Source of the DNA: JAFMJV01 sp034436555 | Lineage (GTDB): Bacteria; Chloroflexota; Limnocylindria; Limnocylindrales; CSP1-4 | DNA length: 64,000 bases | Reading direction: 5' to 3' | NCBI GenBank assembly: GCA_034436555.1 | Contig: DAOTUU010000051.1 | Span: 1-64,000, forward strand | The notes under the pieces: model-generated | Told to the model about the DNA's origin: nothing | What the model saw: the letters and a program-made list of their open reading frames with translations, nothing else | The model's database searches: none | Position numbers and translations under genes: made by a program | Part shown: positions 34,776 to 43,675 of the stretch, piece after piece | How the letters are laid out: every line of letters begins with the position of its first letter | How positions within the stretch are numbered: position 1 is the first letter of the stretch

Positions 34776-36122
34776 CTACAGGAAATAGCGCGGGTTCACC
34801 GGCTCGTCATCGAGCCAGACGCCCCAATGGAGATGGGCGCCCGTGCTGTTGCCGGTGTTGCCGACCCATCCGATGACCTGTCCCTCACGCACCCGCACGC
34901 CGTCGCGGACGCCGGGTGCCGCTCGCCCCACGAGATGACCGTACGTCGTGACGAGTCGGTCCGAGTGGGCGATGACCACCGACCATGAGGCGTCGCCCTT
35001 CTTCTCGTCCGGGTCGAACCCGACGAACAGGACCACCCCGTCGCCGGCCGCGACGACGGGGGCGCCGTAGTGGCGGACCATGTCGATGCCTCGGTGGAAG
35101 TGGGCGCAGCCCTTGTACGCGGGCTCCAGGGGGAACCCGGTGCAGCCGTACTCCTGGGAGATGCGGGCCTTGAGCGGCCAGCGCAGCGATCCGTTGTAGG
35201 CCGATGGCAGCCGGCCTGCGTGGCGCTCACGCTCGAGCAGCCGCTTGATGCGGGATGTGAGCCGCTGGGCGCGCTGCTCCTGGTCGGCGATGAGCGACGC
35301 CACGTCCCCCTTGGTCCGCGCGAGCTGCTGGAACTGCGCCTGCTGCTCGGCGCGCAGCTGCTCCACCGCCGCGCGGCGCTCATCCAGCCGCGCCTGTGCG
35401 GCGATGAGCGCGTCGCGGTCGTCGGTCAGCTGGCGCGCGGCATCCGCGGCCTCGCCGCGCAGCAGATCGGTCTCGTAGCGCAGTGCGCGGAGGTCTCGCC
35501 TCCGGATGTCCAGGGCGCGCTGGTCCCGCTCGATGCCCACCGCGATGTCCCGGTCGTGCTCCGCGAAGCCGACCAGGCCATCCTGTTCCACGATGGCGTC
35601 CACGAAGGACCCGGCGGACATCACCTGCTGCCACATCGGCGTCTGTCCGGTCCGATAGGCGTCCGCCAGCCGGTCCCCCAGGGCGCGCTTCCGGTCGCGG
35701 AGGTCCGCCGCGAGCTCGTCCGCCTGGCCGCCCAGCTGCTCCAGGCTCCAGTCCAGGAGCCCGATCTGGCCCACCAGGTCGCGGTGCTGTCCCTCCGTGC
35801 GCTCGAGGTCCGACTGTGCCGAGGACACCGCGGCCTCGAGGTCGTCCAGGCTGGTCATGATGTCGTCGAGCTTGCCGGTGGTCCGCTCCATGCGGGCATG
35901 GAGCTGCCTGGAGGACTGACGCAGCCGGGAGAGTCGCCGCGTCTGGTTCTCAATCCGTCCGTGCAGGCTCTCGCGCTGGCGCCGCGCCACCGCGATCGGG
36001 TCATCGCGCTGGCGCTCCCAGGGATCGCCGGCACCCACGCCGGAGGGCAGCGCGACACCGAGGAGGAGCACGGCGGAGAGGGCGGCCGCGGCCACCCGCC
36101 GACGCCTGGGCAGGGACGTCAT
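34776..36122 (-). CDS. Secreted M23 peptidase with coiled coil (EnvC/NlpD-like)
   Basis: This 448-residue protein begins with a signal peptide (LSAVLLLGVALPSGVGAG). A long coiled coil follows at about residues 45-310, rich in Arg/Glu/Gln heptads. A C-terminal LytM/M23 domain has metal ligands in HFHRGIDM (about 342) and HLHWGVWLDD (about 430). It resembles EnvC-type factors that open or activate peptidoglycan cleavage during division. Whether it is itself an endopeptidase is uncertain; the HxxxD and HxH motifs are intact, which favours activity. GTG one codon upstream is an alternative start. Confidence 0.9.
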   Translation of the reverse strand: MTSLPRRRRVAAAALSAVLLLGVALPSGVGAGDPWERQRDDPIAVARRQRESLHGRIENQTRRLSRLRQSSRQLHARMERTTGKLDDIMTSLDDLEAAVSSAQSDLERTEGQHRDLVGQIGLLDWSLEQLGGQADELAADLRDRKRALGDRLADAYRTGQTPMWQQVMSAGSFVDAIVEQDGLVGFAEHDRDIAVGIERDQRALDIRRRDLRALRYETDLLRGEAADAARQLTDDRDALIAAQARLDERRAAVEQLRAEQQAQFQQLARTKGDVASLIADQEQRAQRLTSRIKRLLERERHAGRLPSAYNGSLRWPLKARISQEYGCTGFPLEPAYKGCAHFHRGIDMVRHYGAPVVAAGDGVVLFVGFDPDEKKGDASWSVVIAHSDRLVTTYGHLVGRAAPGVRDGVRVREGQVIGWVGNTGNSTGAHLHWGVWLDDEPVNPRYFL

Positions 36123-36259
36123 CACCCGGCCGACGATGGGCCGTCAGGGTCCCGGTGTCAGCCACCCGGAGGTCCCACCGGCGGTCCCATCCGCCCCCGA
36201 CCGCCCCGCACCCGGGCGCAGCCGACCCCATCCCGACGGGGCACCGACCCAGCGCCGGG

Positions 36260-37102
36260 TCAGCTGCTCGCGGAGCGGTACTTCCGGACCGCGAGGGGGG
36301 CGAACACCGCCACGATCACGACCATCCAGATCACCGTCACCAGGATCGGCTCCTGGCTGGGCAGGTTGTCGGTGGCGAACGGGTTCGGGTTCCCGAACAG
36401 CTCCCGGGTGGCCGCCGTGAGGGTGCTCACCGGGTTCCATTCCGCGAACGGCTGGAGCCAGTCCGGCAGCGTCTGGACCGGCACGAACGCGTTGGACACG
36501 AAGGTGATGGGGAAGATGACGGTGAACGACACCTGCTGGGCGACCTCCACGGAGGGGACCGACAGGCCCAGCCACACGCCGACCCAGGACATCGCGAACG
36601 CGAACGCGAGCAGCAGCGCGACTCCGGCCAGGAACTCCGGGATGGAGCTGTTGACCCCCCAGCCCACCGCGAGCCCGGACAGCATCAGCACCACCAGGAT
36701 GCCCGCGTTGTAGATGACATCCGCGACGGTCCGACCCGACAGCACCGCGGAGCGGGCCATGGGCAGCGACCGGAAGCGGTCGATGATGCCCTTCTTGGAG
36801 TCCTCCGCGAAGCCGATCGCGGTCGTCGCCGAGGCGAACGCGAGCGTCTGGGCGAAGATGCCCGGCATGAGGTACTCCCGGTAGGCGTTCGTGAGCCCCT
36901 CGTAGCCCGGCAGCAGGATCGCACCCCCGAACACGAACGCGAACAGGAGCACGAACATGATCGACTGGAGGACCGCGAAGATGGCCAGCTCCGGGATGCG
37001 CGGGATGCGCTTGAGGTTGCGCCACATCACCACGTAGCCGTCGCCCAGCGCCTGGCGCACGCCCCCCACGGGCGCGGGATGACCGGCCGCCTGGATGCTC
37101 AT
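36260..37102 (-). CDS. ABC-2 type transporter permease
   Basis: This 280-residue membrane protein has six helices of the ABC-2 (DrrB-like) class. The motifs are FVFGGAILLPGYEG, EYLMPGIFAQTLAF, EDSKKGIIDRFRSLPMARSAVL (coupling helix) and the late FVPVQTLPDWLQPFAEWNPVS typical of daunorubicin-type exporters. Its ATG overlaps the ATPase gene's stop (ATGA). Together they should form a homodimeric drug or lipid exporter. The substrate is unknown. Confidence 0.9.
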   Translation of the reverse strand: MSIQAAGHPAPVGGVRQALGDGYVVMWRNLKRIPRIPELAIFAVLQSIMFVLLFAFVFGGAILLPGYEGLTNAYREYLMPGIFAQTLAFASATTAIGFAEDSKKGIIDRFRSLPMARSAVLSGRTVADVIYNAGILVVLMLSGLAVGWGVNSSIPEFLAGVALLLAFAFAMSWVGVWLGLSVPSVEVAQQVSFTVIFPITFVSNAFVPVQTLPDWLQPFAEWNPVSTLTAATRELFGNPNPFATDNLPSQEPILVTVIWMVVIVAVFAPLAVRKYRSASS

Positions 37103-38073
37103 GCCGCCGCTCCAGCCCGCTCCTCGGCCGCATGGCCGGTGAGCGTCAGGAACACGTCGTCCAGCGTCGGACGCCGCAGGCCGATGTCGTCGATGTCCAC
37201 GCCGTCCTCCAGCAGATCGCGCGCGATCACCACGAGCCGGCTCGCGCCGCCGTCGGTGGGCACGGTCAGGCGCCGGGTGTGCTCGTCCACGGTGAACTCG
37301 TGCTGCGTGTCCCGGACCAGGATCGCCCCGGCGCGCGCGATGTCTCCGGGATGGCGGACCACGACCTCGATGCGCTCGCCGCCCACCTGGGACTTGAGCT
37401 CGTCCGCGGTGCCGCGCGCGATGATCGTGCCGTGGTCCACCACGGCGATCCGATCGGCCAGGGCGTCCGCCTCCTCGAGGTACTGGGTCGTGAGCAGCAG
37501 CGTGGTGCCGTCGTGGACGAGGCCTCGGATGACGTCCCACAGGCCCAGGCGGCTGCGCGGGTCCAGGCCGGTCGTCGGCTCGTCCAGGAACAGCAGCCGC
37601 GGGCGGCCGATGAGCGCCGACGCGAGGTCCAGTCGCCGGCGCATGCCGCCCGAGTACGTCTTGATGGTCCGATCCGCGGCGTCGGTCAGCCCGAACTGCT
37701 CCAGCAGCTCTCCCGCCCGCCTGCGTGCCTCCGCGCCGGACAGCTGGTACAGCCGACCGAACATCCACAGGTTCTCGGCGCCCGTGAGGTTCTCGTCGAC
37801 CGCGGCGTACTGGCCGGACAGGCCGATGACCGCGCGCAGCGCCTGGGCGTCCCTGACCACGTCCATGCCGTACACGGATGCGCGACCCTGGTCCGGCCGG
37901 AGCAGCGTGGCGAGGATGCGCACGGTCGTGGTCTTGCCCGCGCCGTTGGGCCCCAGGAGCCCCAGCACGGTGCCTTCACTGACGGCGAGGTCCAGGCCGT
38001 CGAGGGCGCGGACCTCGCTCTTGCGGGAGCGGTAGACCTTGACCAGGCCTTCCGCGGTGATGACGTCGGTCAT
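37099..38073 (-). CDS. ABC transporter ATPase (DrrA-like)
   Basis: This 324-residue ATPase has Walker A GPNGAGKTT at residues 41-49, a Q-loop at LSGQYAAVDENLTG, the signature YSGGMRRRLDLASAL, Walker B LLFLDEPTTGLD and a switch-like TTQYLEEADALADR. The C-terminal extension of about 90 residues (RRPTLDDVFLTLTG) is characteristic of daunorubicin-resistance DrrA proteins. It pairs with the overlapping permease gene to power export. No Shine-Dalgarno sequence is evident at ATG 38073. Confidence 0.93.
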   Translation of the reverse strand: MTDVITAEGLVKVYRSRKSEVRALDGLDLAVSEGTVLGLLGPNGAGKTTTVRILATLLRPDQGRASVYGMDVVRDAQALRAVIGLSGQYAAVDENLTGAENLWMFGRLYQLSGAEARRRAGELLEQFGLTDAADRTIKTYSGGMRRRLDLASALIGRPRLLFLDEPTTGLDPRSRLGLWDVIRGLVHDGTTLLLTTQYLEEADALADRIAVVDHGTIIARGTADELKSQVGGERIEVVVRHPGDIARAGAILVRDTQHEFTVDEHTRRLTVPTDGGASRLVVIARDLLEDGVDIDDIGLRRPTLDDVFLTLTGHAAEERAGAAA

Positions 38074-38257
38074 GCGCTGACCGGCGCCTGCAGTCGGAGC
38101 ATGGGGGGTGCACCTCGAGCGGCGGCGGGTTGGGGGGCGAGGAGGTGGCGCCGACACGGCACGACGTCGCGCCTCCTGCGCGTGGCGGCACATCCTAGCA
38201 GGCCGGCCGTGCCAGGAGATGTCAGGTTCCGCGCTTCGGACGCGACGGTTTCGGGCG

Positions 38258-38263
38258 TATGCT
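38258..38263 (+). promoter_or_regulatory. -10 box TATGCT for leaderless gene at 38273
   Basis: TATGCT ends 9 bases before the ATG. No ribosome-binding site is visible. Confidence 0.4.
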
Positions 38264-38272
38264 GGCGACGAC

Positions 38273-38662
38273 ATGGACCGCCACGGCAGCCGCCCCGGAC
38301 CCGGTCCCGGATCCTCGCCGGAGCCGTGCGCCCGTCTCGAGATCCACGACGCCGGATCCGCGGGGCCCGTGCGCTACACCATCCTGGTCCCCGATGCCGT
38401 CCCGGCGTCAGCCAGCCCGGCGTGCGACCTGGTCGAGGCCATCGAGGTGCCCCACGGCCAGGGTCCGGAGCCGGGCGCGCCCACCTGGGGCCTGGTCGCC
38501 CAGGGCGTGTCGCTCGGCGTCCCCATCGGGTTCGACCAGCTTCCCCCCGCGGTCCAGGCAGGCGTCAGGCGGCTGCTGTCCGAGGCCCTCCCCGGACGGA
38601 CCGGGGATGCACCCGGTGGTCCCGACGGCGCGCCTCAGGAACCGGGGAGCGCGGCGGACTGA
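38273..38662 (+). CDS. Small hypothetical protein
   Basis: This 129-residue protein has a Gly/Pro-rich N-terminus and tail. Its central part (PVRYTILVPDAVPASASPACDLVEAIEVPHG, then WGLVAQGVSLGVPIGFDQLP) looks foldable. No family is recognised. A TATGCT box 9 bases before the ATG supports expression. Its 3' end overlaps the convergent membrane-protein gene by 28 bases. It is probably a real gene, but only codon character and the promoter-like box support it. Confidence 0.45.
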   Translation: MDRHGSRPGPGPGSSPEPCARLEIHDAGSAGPVRYTILVPDAVPASASPACDLVEAIEVPHGQGPEPGAPTWGLVAQGVSLGVPIGFDQLPPAVQAGVRRLLSEALPGRTGDAPGGPDGAPQEPGSAAD

Positions 38663-39690
38663 TCGTCGTCGGGCGCACCGGGCGTCCCCGCCACGATGAG
38701 GCCCAGCAGTCCGGAGAGGACGAGGCCGCTCGCCGCCAGCCCGACGCCCGATGCGAGCACGGTCGCGGCGCCGACCGCGACCATCGGCGCGGCGCGGTGG
38801 AGCAGCGGCAGGCCGACGATGACGAGCCCCAGGACCAGGGCCACGAGGGGGCCCGGCACCGCGCCGCTCAGGCCGACACTCCAGATCGACAGCGAATCCC
38901 AGGTCGCCGCGGACCGCAGCCACGCCGCGAGGGCCACGAGGGTCACGAGGCAGGCCGCCACCACGAGCCGCCGGGGGATGGCGCCCGCCGCGCGGCCCGC
39001 CCGGATTCCCGAGACCCCCAGGAGCGCGGCCCCCGTGACGAAGGCGACCTGGGCGACGACGGCGGCCATGCCGGACCCGATGGGGTCATGGCGCGCGAGC
39101 GCCGCCCCGGCACCGAGCGCCGTCCCCGATGCCGCGAGGACGATCGCGGCCGTCACCGCGAGCAGCCCCGCACGGACCATCCGCGGCCCGGGTCCGATGG
39201 TCAGGAACCGCGGCGCGGCCGCCATGGCCGCGACGGCCACCAGCAGCGCGATGCCCAGGACCAGGCCGGGACTGGGCGGCAGGACCACCAGCGCGAATCC
39301 GCCCAGCGCCACCCCGCCCGTCGCGGCCACAGCCACGCGCGCGGACACGGGGCCGTGTCGCGAGACCCGCAGCGCCAGCGCCCCCAGCAGCAGGACCCCC
39401 ACGAGCGGCACGAGCACATCCGTGGCGGCTCCCACGCGCCCGAGTGCGCGCGCCATGCTCGCCCACGGCTCACCCTTGGGGATGAACATCGCGAGGCGCA
39501 CGACGAAGCGCGTCACCAGCAGGTCGAGGACGACCGCCGCGAGGAGCCAGCGCGCGAGTCGCTCGACGGCGGCCTCGGTCTCACGGGCGACCTGCGGGGC
39601 GGTCTCGACGAGCGCCGCGTCCCTCGACGAGGGTGTCGACTCCTGACCATCGCCGCGTGGCGCCCCGCGAGCGACGATGGGGGTGGTCAC
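38635..39690 (-). CDS. Polytopic membrane protein ending the nxr-like operon
   Basis: This 351-residue protein has about nine hydrophobic segments rich in Ala/Val/Leu/Gly. A cytosolic-looking N-terminus of about 35 residues carries acidic and basic residues. No histidine pairs typical of b-type cytochromes stand out: the few His residues are in loops (VSRHGPVSA, ALARHDPIGSG). I recognise no family. It starts at GTG 39690, 22 bp after the gamma-subunit stop, in the same direction, so it may anchor or serve the oxidoreductase complex. It could also be unrelated. It overlaps a small convergent gene by 28 bp. Confidence 0.6.
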   Translation of the reverse strand: MTTPIVARGAPRGDGQESTPSSRDAALVETAPQVARETEAAVERLARWLLAAVVLDLLVTRFVVRLAMFIPKGEPWASMARALGRVGAATDVLVPLVGVLLLGALALRVSRHGPVSARVAVAATGGVALGGFALVVLPPSPGLVLGIALLVAVAAMAAAPRFLTIGPGPRMVRAGLLAVTAAIVLAASGTALGAGAALARHDPIGSGMAAVVAQVAFVTGAALLGVSGIRAGRAAGAIPRRLVVAACLVTLVALAAWLRSAATWDSLSIWSVGLSGAVPGPLVALVLGLVIVGLPLLHRAAPMVAVGAATVLASGVGLAASGLVLSGLLGLIVAGTPGAPDDDQSAALPGS

Positions 39691-39712
39691 GGCTGGCGGC
39701 GACCGCCGGGCA

Positions 39713-40660
39713 TCATCCGGCGCCACCGCTCGATGTGGGCGTCGCGGCGAGCGGGGACGATCCCGCGCCGGGTCCGGGCTCGGCCGCGGGGATGGCGAGG
39801 GCCAGCCACGCCGACACCGACTTCTGGCCGTTCCGGTCTCCCCGGCCGCCGTCCCACACGGCGAACGCGATGGCCGTCGCCGCGTCGCCCGGCACCAGCG
39901 CCGCATCGCCTGCATCGGCGCCCGCGAGGTCGCGCGACATCACGACGCGCCACATCCCATCGCGGTGCTCCGAGGCGCCGTGCACGTTCTGGCCGTCCGC
40001 CGACTGGCTCGTGAGCGTCCCGAAGCCGGCCGCGTCGAGGTCCTCCACCGAGCTGACGACCGTCTGGCTCGCCCGCAGGTTGCCGGCATCGGTGGCGGTC
40101 AGGAATCCATCCGGGCCCGGATCGCCGGAATCGCCGCCGTTGACGTCCTGGGGCATGCCCGGGTAGACGTCCTCCAAGTCGAGCCGGCCGCCCGCCGCGA
40201 TGTCGGCCGCCCAGTCGGCCTTCCAGTGCCAGATGTTCAGGCCGCCCGCCTGCTGGCCCATGCACACGGAGGTCCCCGAGCCGAGGGCCAGCTGGACGGC
40301 GGCCGCGTCCGCGAACCGATCCACGCCGAGCACGCTCTCGTCGAGGGTGGCGTCGCTCCACTCGAGCAGCAGCGCGATCCGGGCGTCGTCCACGAGGGCC
40401 CGCACGCGGACCGAGGGGACGCTGGGCACGAGCAGCCGCGGCGTGGCCGCGGTCTGGCCGCTGAGCAGGACGTCCACGGAAGGCGCGGCGTCCCACAGTG
40501 GGTCGAATGGCGCGTCCACCGGCAGCGGGTCGGTGACCCGCGTGGCGAACAGCGTCTCACCCTGGGCGCTCGTGATGGGCACCCCCGCGAGCGACAGCAG
40601 GGCCGCGAGGCCGACGACCCCGACGCCGAGCGCTCGGAACGACAGGCGTGTGCGCATCAT
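39713..40660 (-). CDS. Gamma (heme-b) subunit of type II DMSO reductase-family enzyme, ethylbenzene dehydrogenase-related
   Basis: This 315-residue exported protein has a signal peptide (MRTRLSFRALGVGVVGLAALLSLAGVPITSAQG in outline; cleavage near residue 33). The mature domain matches the ethylbenzene-dehydrogenase-related heme-binding subunit: an early DPLWDAAPSVDVLLSGQ strand, DDARIALLLEWSDAT, VCMGQQAGGLNIWHWKADW and the late GDRNGQKSVSAWLALAIP. In characterised relatives one Met and one Lys bind heme b, and candidates occur here (M in VCMG and K in the NGQK motif). It should carry electrons between the iron-sulfur subunit and cytochrome c or quinone. AGGAGG lies 6 bases before ATG 40660, which overlaps the upstream stop. 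Confidence 0.82.
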   Translation of the reverse strand: MMRTRLSFRALGVGVVGLAALLSLAGVPITSAQGETLFATRVTDPLPVDAPFDPLWDAAPSVDVLLSGQTAATPRLLVPSVPSVRVRALVDDARIALLLEWSDATLDESVLGVDRFADAAAVQLALGSGTSVCMGQQAGGLNIWHWKADWAADIAAGGRLDLEDVYPGMPQDVNGGDSGDPGPDGFLTATDAGNLRASQTVVSSVEDLDAAGFGTLTSQSADGQNVHGASEHRDGMWRVVMSRDLAGADAGDAALVPGDAATAIAFAVWDGGRGDRNGQKSVSAWLALAIPAAEPGPGAGSSPLAATPTSSGGAG

Positions 40661-41613
40661 CGATGACCTCCTGACAGGCCGACGAACCGGAAGCGATCGG
40701 CACACCGCCCACACAGGCCGTGGGCCGGCCGCCAGTCCGGGTACTCCTGGACGACGAGGATGGCGACATCCCGGTCCGGCGGGCGGATGTCGTCTCCGGG
40801 GAAGCGGCAGAGGGGACAGCGATCGAGTCGCGGGCGGGCGGCTCCGGGCATGACGGCTCCGGACAGGGCGCCTCCGGACAGGGCATCGTCCATCGCCTGC
40901 GGGTCAGAGGCCCATGCCACGAGCTCCCGGAGCATCGGCCGAGGGCCGCTCCACAGGCGATCGACGAGCGCCTCGATGGCCGCGTCGGAACAGGCCGGGA
41001 ACTGGCCGGCGAGGCGGGCCCGGTGCTCCTGCCGGGTGGCGGCAGGGCCGCCGGCCAGCCCGGCCGCGTCTGTCCGCGCGTCGATGGTCACGTCCCACAG
41101 GTCATGGACCCGCTGCTGGACGGGACGCGACAGCGACGTCTCCAGCCATCCCGGCCGGAATCCGAACGCCGGGTCGAGCGTGTCCTCCGCGTGCCCCAGG
41201 ACGTGGCGCGCCCAGCGTCCCAGACCGTCCGGGCGATCGAACCGGGCGGGGTCGATGCGCAGCCCCAGGTGGGCCCCCGACGGCTCCCAGGTGATGCCCT
41301 CGTCCAGGCGACCGGCGGCCTCGCCGAGCAGCACGACGCGGACGCGACCGGCGACGACGGGACGCTCCTCGATGGCGGACCTGACCAGGTCCGCGAGCCC
41401 CAGCTCCTCGAACTCCGCGAGCGCCAGCCGCTCGAACGCCGCGTTCCGCTCGCGCGCATCGGAGATGGCGTAGATCGGCTCCGCACGGCTGGCGTGGCGC
41501 GCGCGGAGCGCCGGATCGGACGCGCGGCGCGCCTCCAGGACGCGTCGCACGACCGACTCGGCGAAGGACGGGTCGATCACGAACGAGGGCACCGCGACGG
41601 CCAGGACGGTCAT
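40657..41613 (-). CDS. Uncharacterised protein with C-terminal CxxC zinc ribbon, in nxr-like operon
   Basis: This 318-residue protein is not recognised. Residues 1-240 are soluble alpha/beta with a conserved-looking WARHVLGHAEDTLDPAFGF segment near 130-155. A C-terminal CPLC at about 265 and CGRC at about 305 probably bind zinc or another metal. There is no signal peptide. It overlaps the chaperone gene upstream and the gamma-subunit gene downstream by 4 bases each, so it is tightly coupled to the enzyme. A role in cofactor insertion, assembly or quality control in the cytoplasm is a reasonable inference; there is no direct evidence. Confidence 0.7.
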   Translation of the reverse strand: MTVLAVAVPSFVIDPSFAESVVRRVLEARRASDPALRARHASRAEPIYAISDARERNAAFERLALAEFEELGLADLVRSAIEERPVVAGRVRVVLLGEAAGRLDEGITWEPSGAHLGLRIDPARFDRPDGLGRWARHVLGHAEDTLDPAFGFRPGWLETSLSRPVQQRVHDLWDVTIDARTDAAGLAGGPAATRQEHRARLAGQFPACSDAAIEALVDRLWSGPRPMLRELVAWASDPQAMDDALSGGALSGAVMPGAARPRLDRCPLCRFPGDDIRPPDRDVAILVVQEYPDWRPAHGLCGRCADRFRFVGLSGGHR

Positions 41614-42398
41614 CCCCGCGCGCCGGGCGGCACGAGGTCACCCGCCTCCTCGTCCACGCCGCACTCGAACGTGAAGCCGTCCGGCTGGTCCTCGACCGGC
41701 AGCAGGTCCCCGGGGCCGAGCACGTCCGGCGACGCGCCCAGCTCGCGCCCGTGGTCGCCGATGACCGCGGCGGCGATGGCTGCGGCCGCCGCGTACCCGC
41801 TGTCGGGCAGGCGCCCCGCGATGCGCGCGGCGAGAGCGGGGACCCATCGCCCCGGATGCTCCGCGATGAACAGCGCCATCGCGTCGCGACTGCGCTCGAC
41901 GCGGTCGCCATCGGCGACCGCGAGCGCGCTCGCCTCCTTGATGGCGAGGAGCGCCAGGAACTCCAGCTCGCACGCGAGATGGTCGGGGCGCTCGCCGCCG
42001 CGCCGCGGCCGGACGCCGAACGCCTGGTAGAAGCCCGAGATGTCACCCAGCTCCTGGCTCTGTCCGAACAGGTGGCGCCGGCCATACTCCGTCTCATAGG
42101 GCGGGCAGCCGTGCGCCACGGTGTGACCGAACAGGCTTCGGTGCTCACGTGCCCGGTCCGCGCGCCGTGCGATCGTGCGGACCGCGCGCCAGGTGGCATC
42201 CGCGACGTGCACGTCCAGGGCCCGGGTGGCGGCTCGGAGACACGCCACGTCGGGTCGCGGGTCCTCGCCCGGCTCGTCGGGGTCGCGGAACAGGCTGGCC
42301 AGCTCCCGATACGCGTCCGCCCTGGCCATGGCGCGGTCGAGCATCACCCGCTCGGCCCGGGCCAGTCGCGGCGTCCGGCCCAGTTCGGTGGCGGTCAT
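41610..42398 (-). CDS. TorD/NarJ-type molybdoenzyme chaperone
   Basis: This 262-residue helical protein has the hallmark CPPYETEYGRRHLFGQSQELGDISGFYQAFG region (about 95-125) and ERPDHLACELEFLALL (about 135-150) of TorD/DdhD-like chaperones. Such chaperones bind the Tat signal of the catalytic subunit and hold it until the molybdenum cofactor is inserted. It should serve the catalytic subunit encoded three genes upstream. Its ATG shares one base with the stop of the iron-sulfur subunit gene (TGATG). It acts in the cytoplasm. Confidence 0.88.
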   Translation of the reverse strand: MTATELGRTPRLARAERVMLDRAMARADAYRELASLFRDPDEPGEDPRPDVACLRAATRALDVHVADATWRAVRTIARRADRAREHRSLFGHTVAHGCPPYETEYGRRHLFGQSQELGDISGFYQAFGVRPRRGGERPDHLACELEFLALLAIKEASALAVADGDRVERSRDAMALFIAEHPGRWVPALAARIAGRLPDSGYAAAAAIAAAVIGDHGRELGASPDVLGPGDLLPVEDQPDGFTFECGVDEEAGDLVPPGARG

Positions 42399-43675
42399 CA
42401 GATGGAGTTCGGGTGGGGGGCGGGCCGCACGTGCACCGGTTCCTCCACCTTCAGCCGGACGGCCTCCCGGTCGAGCTCGTCGAACCCGATGACCGTGTCG
42501 TCATACATCGCCCACGGCTTGCCGTCGATCTCCGTCTCGAAGACGAGCGGTCCCTCCTCGATCTCGTAGCGGAAGATGACCCGCTGGGTCGCCCGGAACA
42601 GCTGGAGCACCGCCAGGAGCTGCCGCGACGGGGCTCGGTAGCGCTCGATCGCGGCGTCCACGCCCGGCCCGAACATCTGGCGCAGGTACGCCCGCGGCGC
42701 CCATCGGGGCGGGATGTAGAACCCGTTGGGCTCCGTGCCGAACTGCGGATACAGCGGCAGCGCGACCTGCTCGTGGCGCACCAGGTACGTGACCGGGTTG
42801 GTCGGATCGTCGTCCCAGGTCCCGTCGGGAGCGATGGGCACCAGGCCCTGGAGCCGGATGCGGCCCGGACAGGCCGTCATGCAGCGGGTCTCCATCGCGG
42901 CGCCGTCGCTGGCGGGATCCTCCCCCTCCAGGCGCGGGTAGCAGGCGACGCACTTCTCGGACACGCGGGTGGTCGGCCGGTACATCGACTTCTTGTAGGG
43001 GCAGGCCTCCACACACAGGCGATAGCCGCGGCAGCGCGACTGGTCGATGAGCACGACGCCGTCCTCGGGCCGCTTGTAGATGGCCTTGCGGGGGCACGCC
43101 GCGAGACACGCGGGATAGGTGCAGTGGTTGCACAGCCGCTGGAGGTAGAAGAACCAGGCGGTGTGCTCCGGCAACTGCGCTCCGTCGGTCTCCAGGCCGA
43201 GGCTGCCGGAGGCGGGCCGGCCGGGCGGCGTCACATCCTCGAAGATGTTCGGGGCGCTCCAGTCGTCATCAGCGGGCAGGTACCCCAGCGCCTGCTTCAT
43301 GGGCGGCGCGGCGGCAGCCGCGGCCTCGAAGATGGTCATCCCCTCGTACGACCCGTACGGCGCCTCGGGATCGCCGCTCCCGCCGGTCCACGCGGGCTCG
43401 ATGCCGGCCGCCTGGTGCGCCTCGTCGAGCATGCCCAGCAGTCGCGCGTCCCAGTGGCTCGGGTAGCCGCCGTAGGGCTTCGTCTCGACGTTGTTCCACC
43501 ACATCGTCTCCTGGCCCTTGGAGAAGGTCCAGGTGCTCTTGCAGGCCATGGAGCACGTCTGGCACGCGATGCAGCGGTTGATGTTGAACACGAACGCGAA
43601 CTGCCGGTCCGGGTGATGCTCGGCATACGGGTAGCTCATCGACCGGCCGAGCTGCCAGTTGCGGACGTCGGGCAT
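42398..43675 (-). CDS. nxrB: Nitrite/nitrate oxidoreductase iron-sulfur (beta) subunit, Nitrospira NxrB-like
   Basis: This 425-residue protein has four cysteine clusters for one [3Fe-4S] and three [4Fe-4S] centres. They are CIACQTCSMACKSTW (C35, C38, C41, C45), CNHCTYPACLAACPRKA, CRGYRLCVEACPYKK (Tyr in place of one Cys, the [3Fe-4S] type) and CVACYPRL...RCMTACPG. From memory, the start PDVRNWQLGR, the SKGQETMWWNNVETKPYGGYP region and GTEPNGFYIPPRWAPR resemble NxrB of Nitrospira closely and over the whole length (about 429 residues there). It has no signal peptide and is presumably carried out by the Tat route with the alpha subunit. The direction of catalysis cannot be read from sequence. 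Confidence 0.9.
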   Translation of the reverse strand: MPDVRNWQLGRSMSYPYAEHHPDRQFAFVFNINRCIACQTCSMACKSTWTFSKGQETMWWNNVETKPYGGYPSHWDARLLGMLDEAHQAAGIEPAWTGGSGDPEAPYGSYEGMTIFEAAAAAAPPMKQALGYLPADDDWSAPNIFEDVTPPGRPASGSLGLETDGAQLPEHTAWFFYLQRLCNHCTYPACLAACPRKAIYKRPEDGVVLIDQSRCRGYRLCVEACPYKKSMYRPTTRVSEKCVACYPRLEGEDPASDGAAMETRCMTACPGRIRLQGLVPIAPDGTWDDDPTNPVTYLVRHEQVALPLYPQFGTEPNGFYIPPRWAPRAYLRQMFGPGVDAAIERYRAPSRQLLAVLQLFRATQRVIFRYEIEEGPLVFETEIDGKPWAMYDDTVIGFDELDREAVRLKVEEPVHVRPAPHPNSI

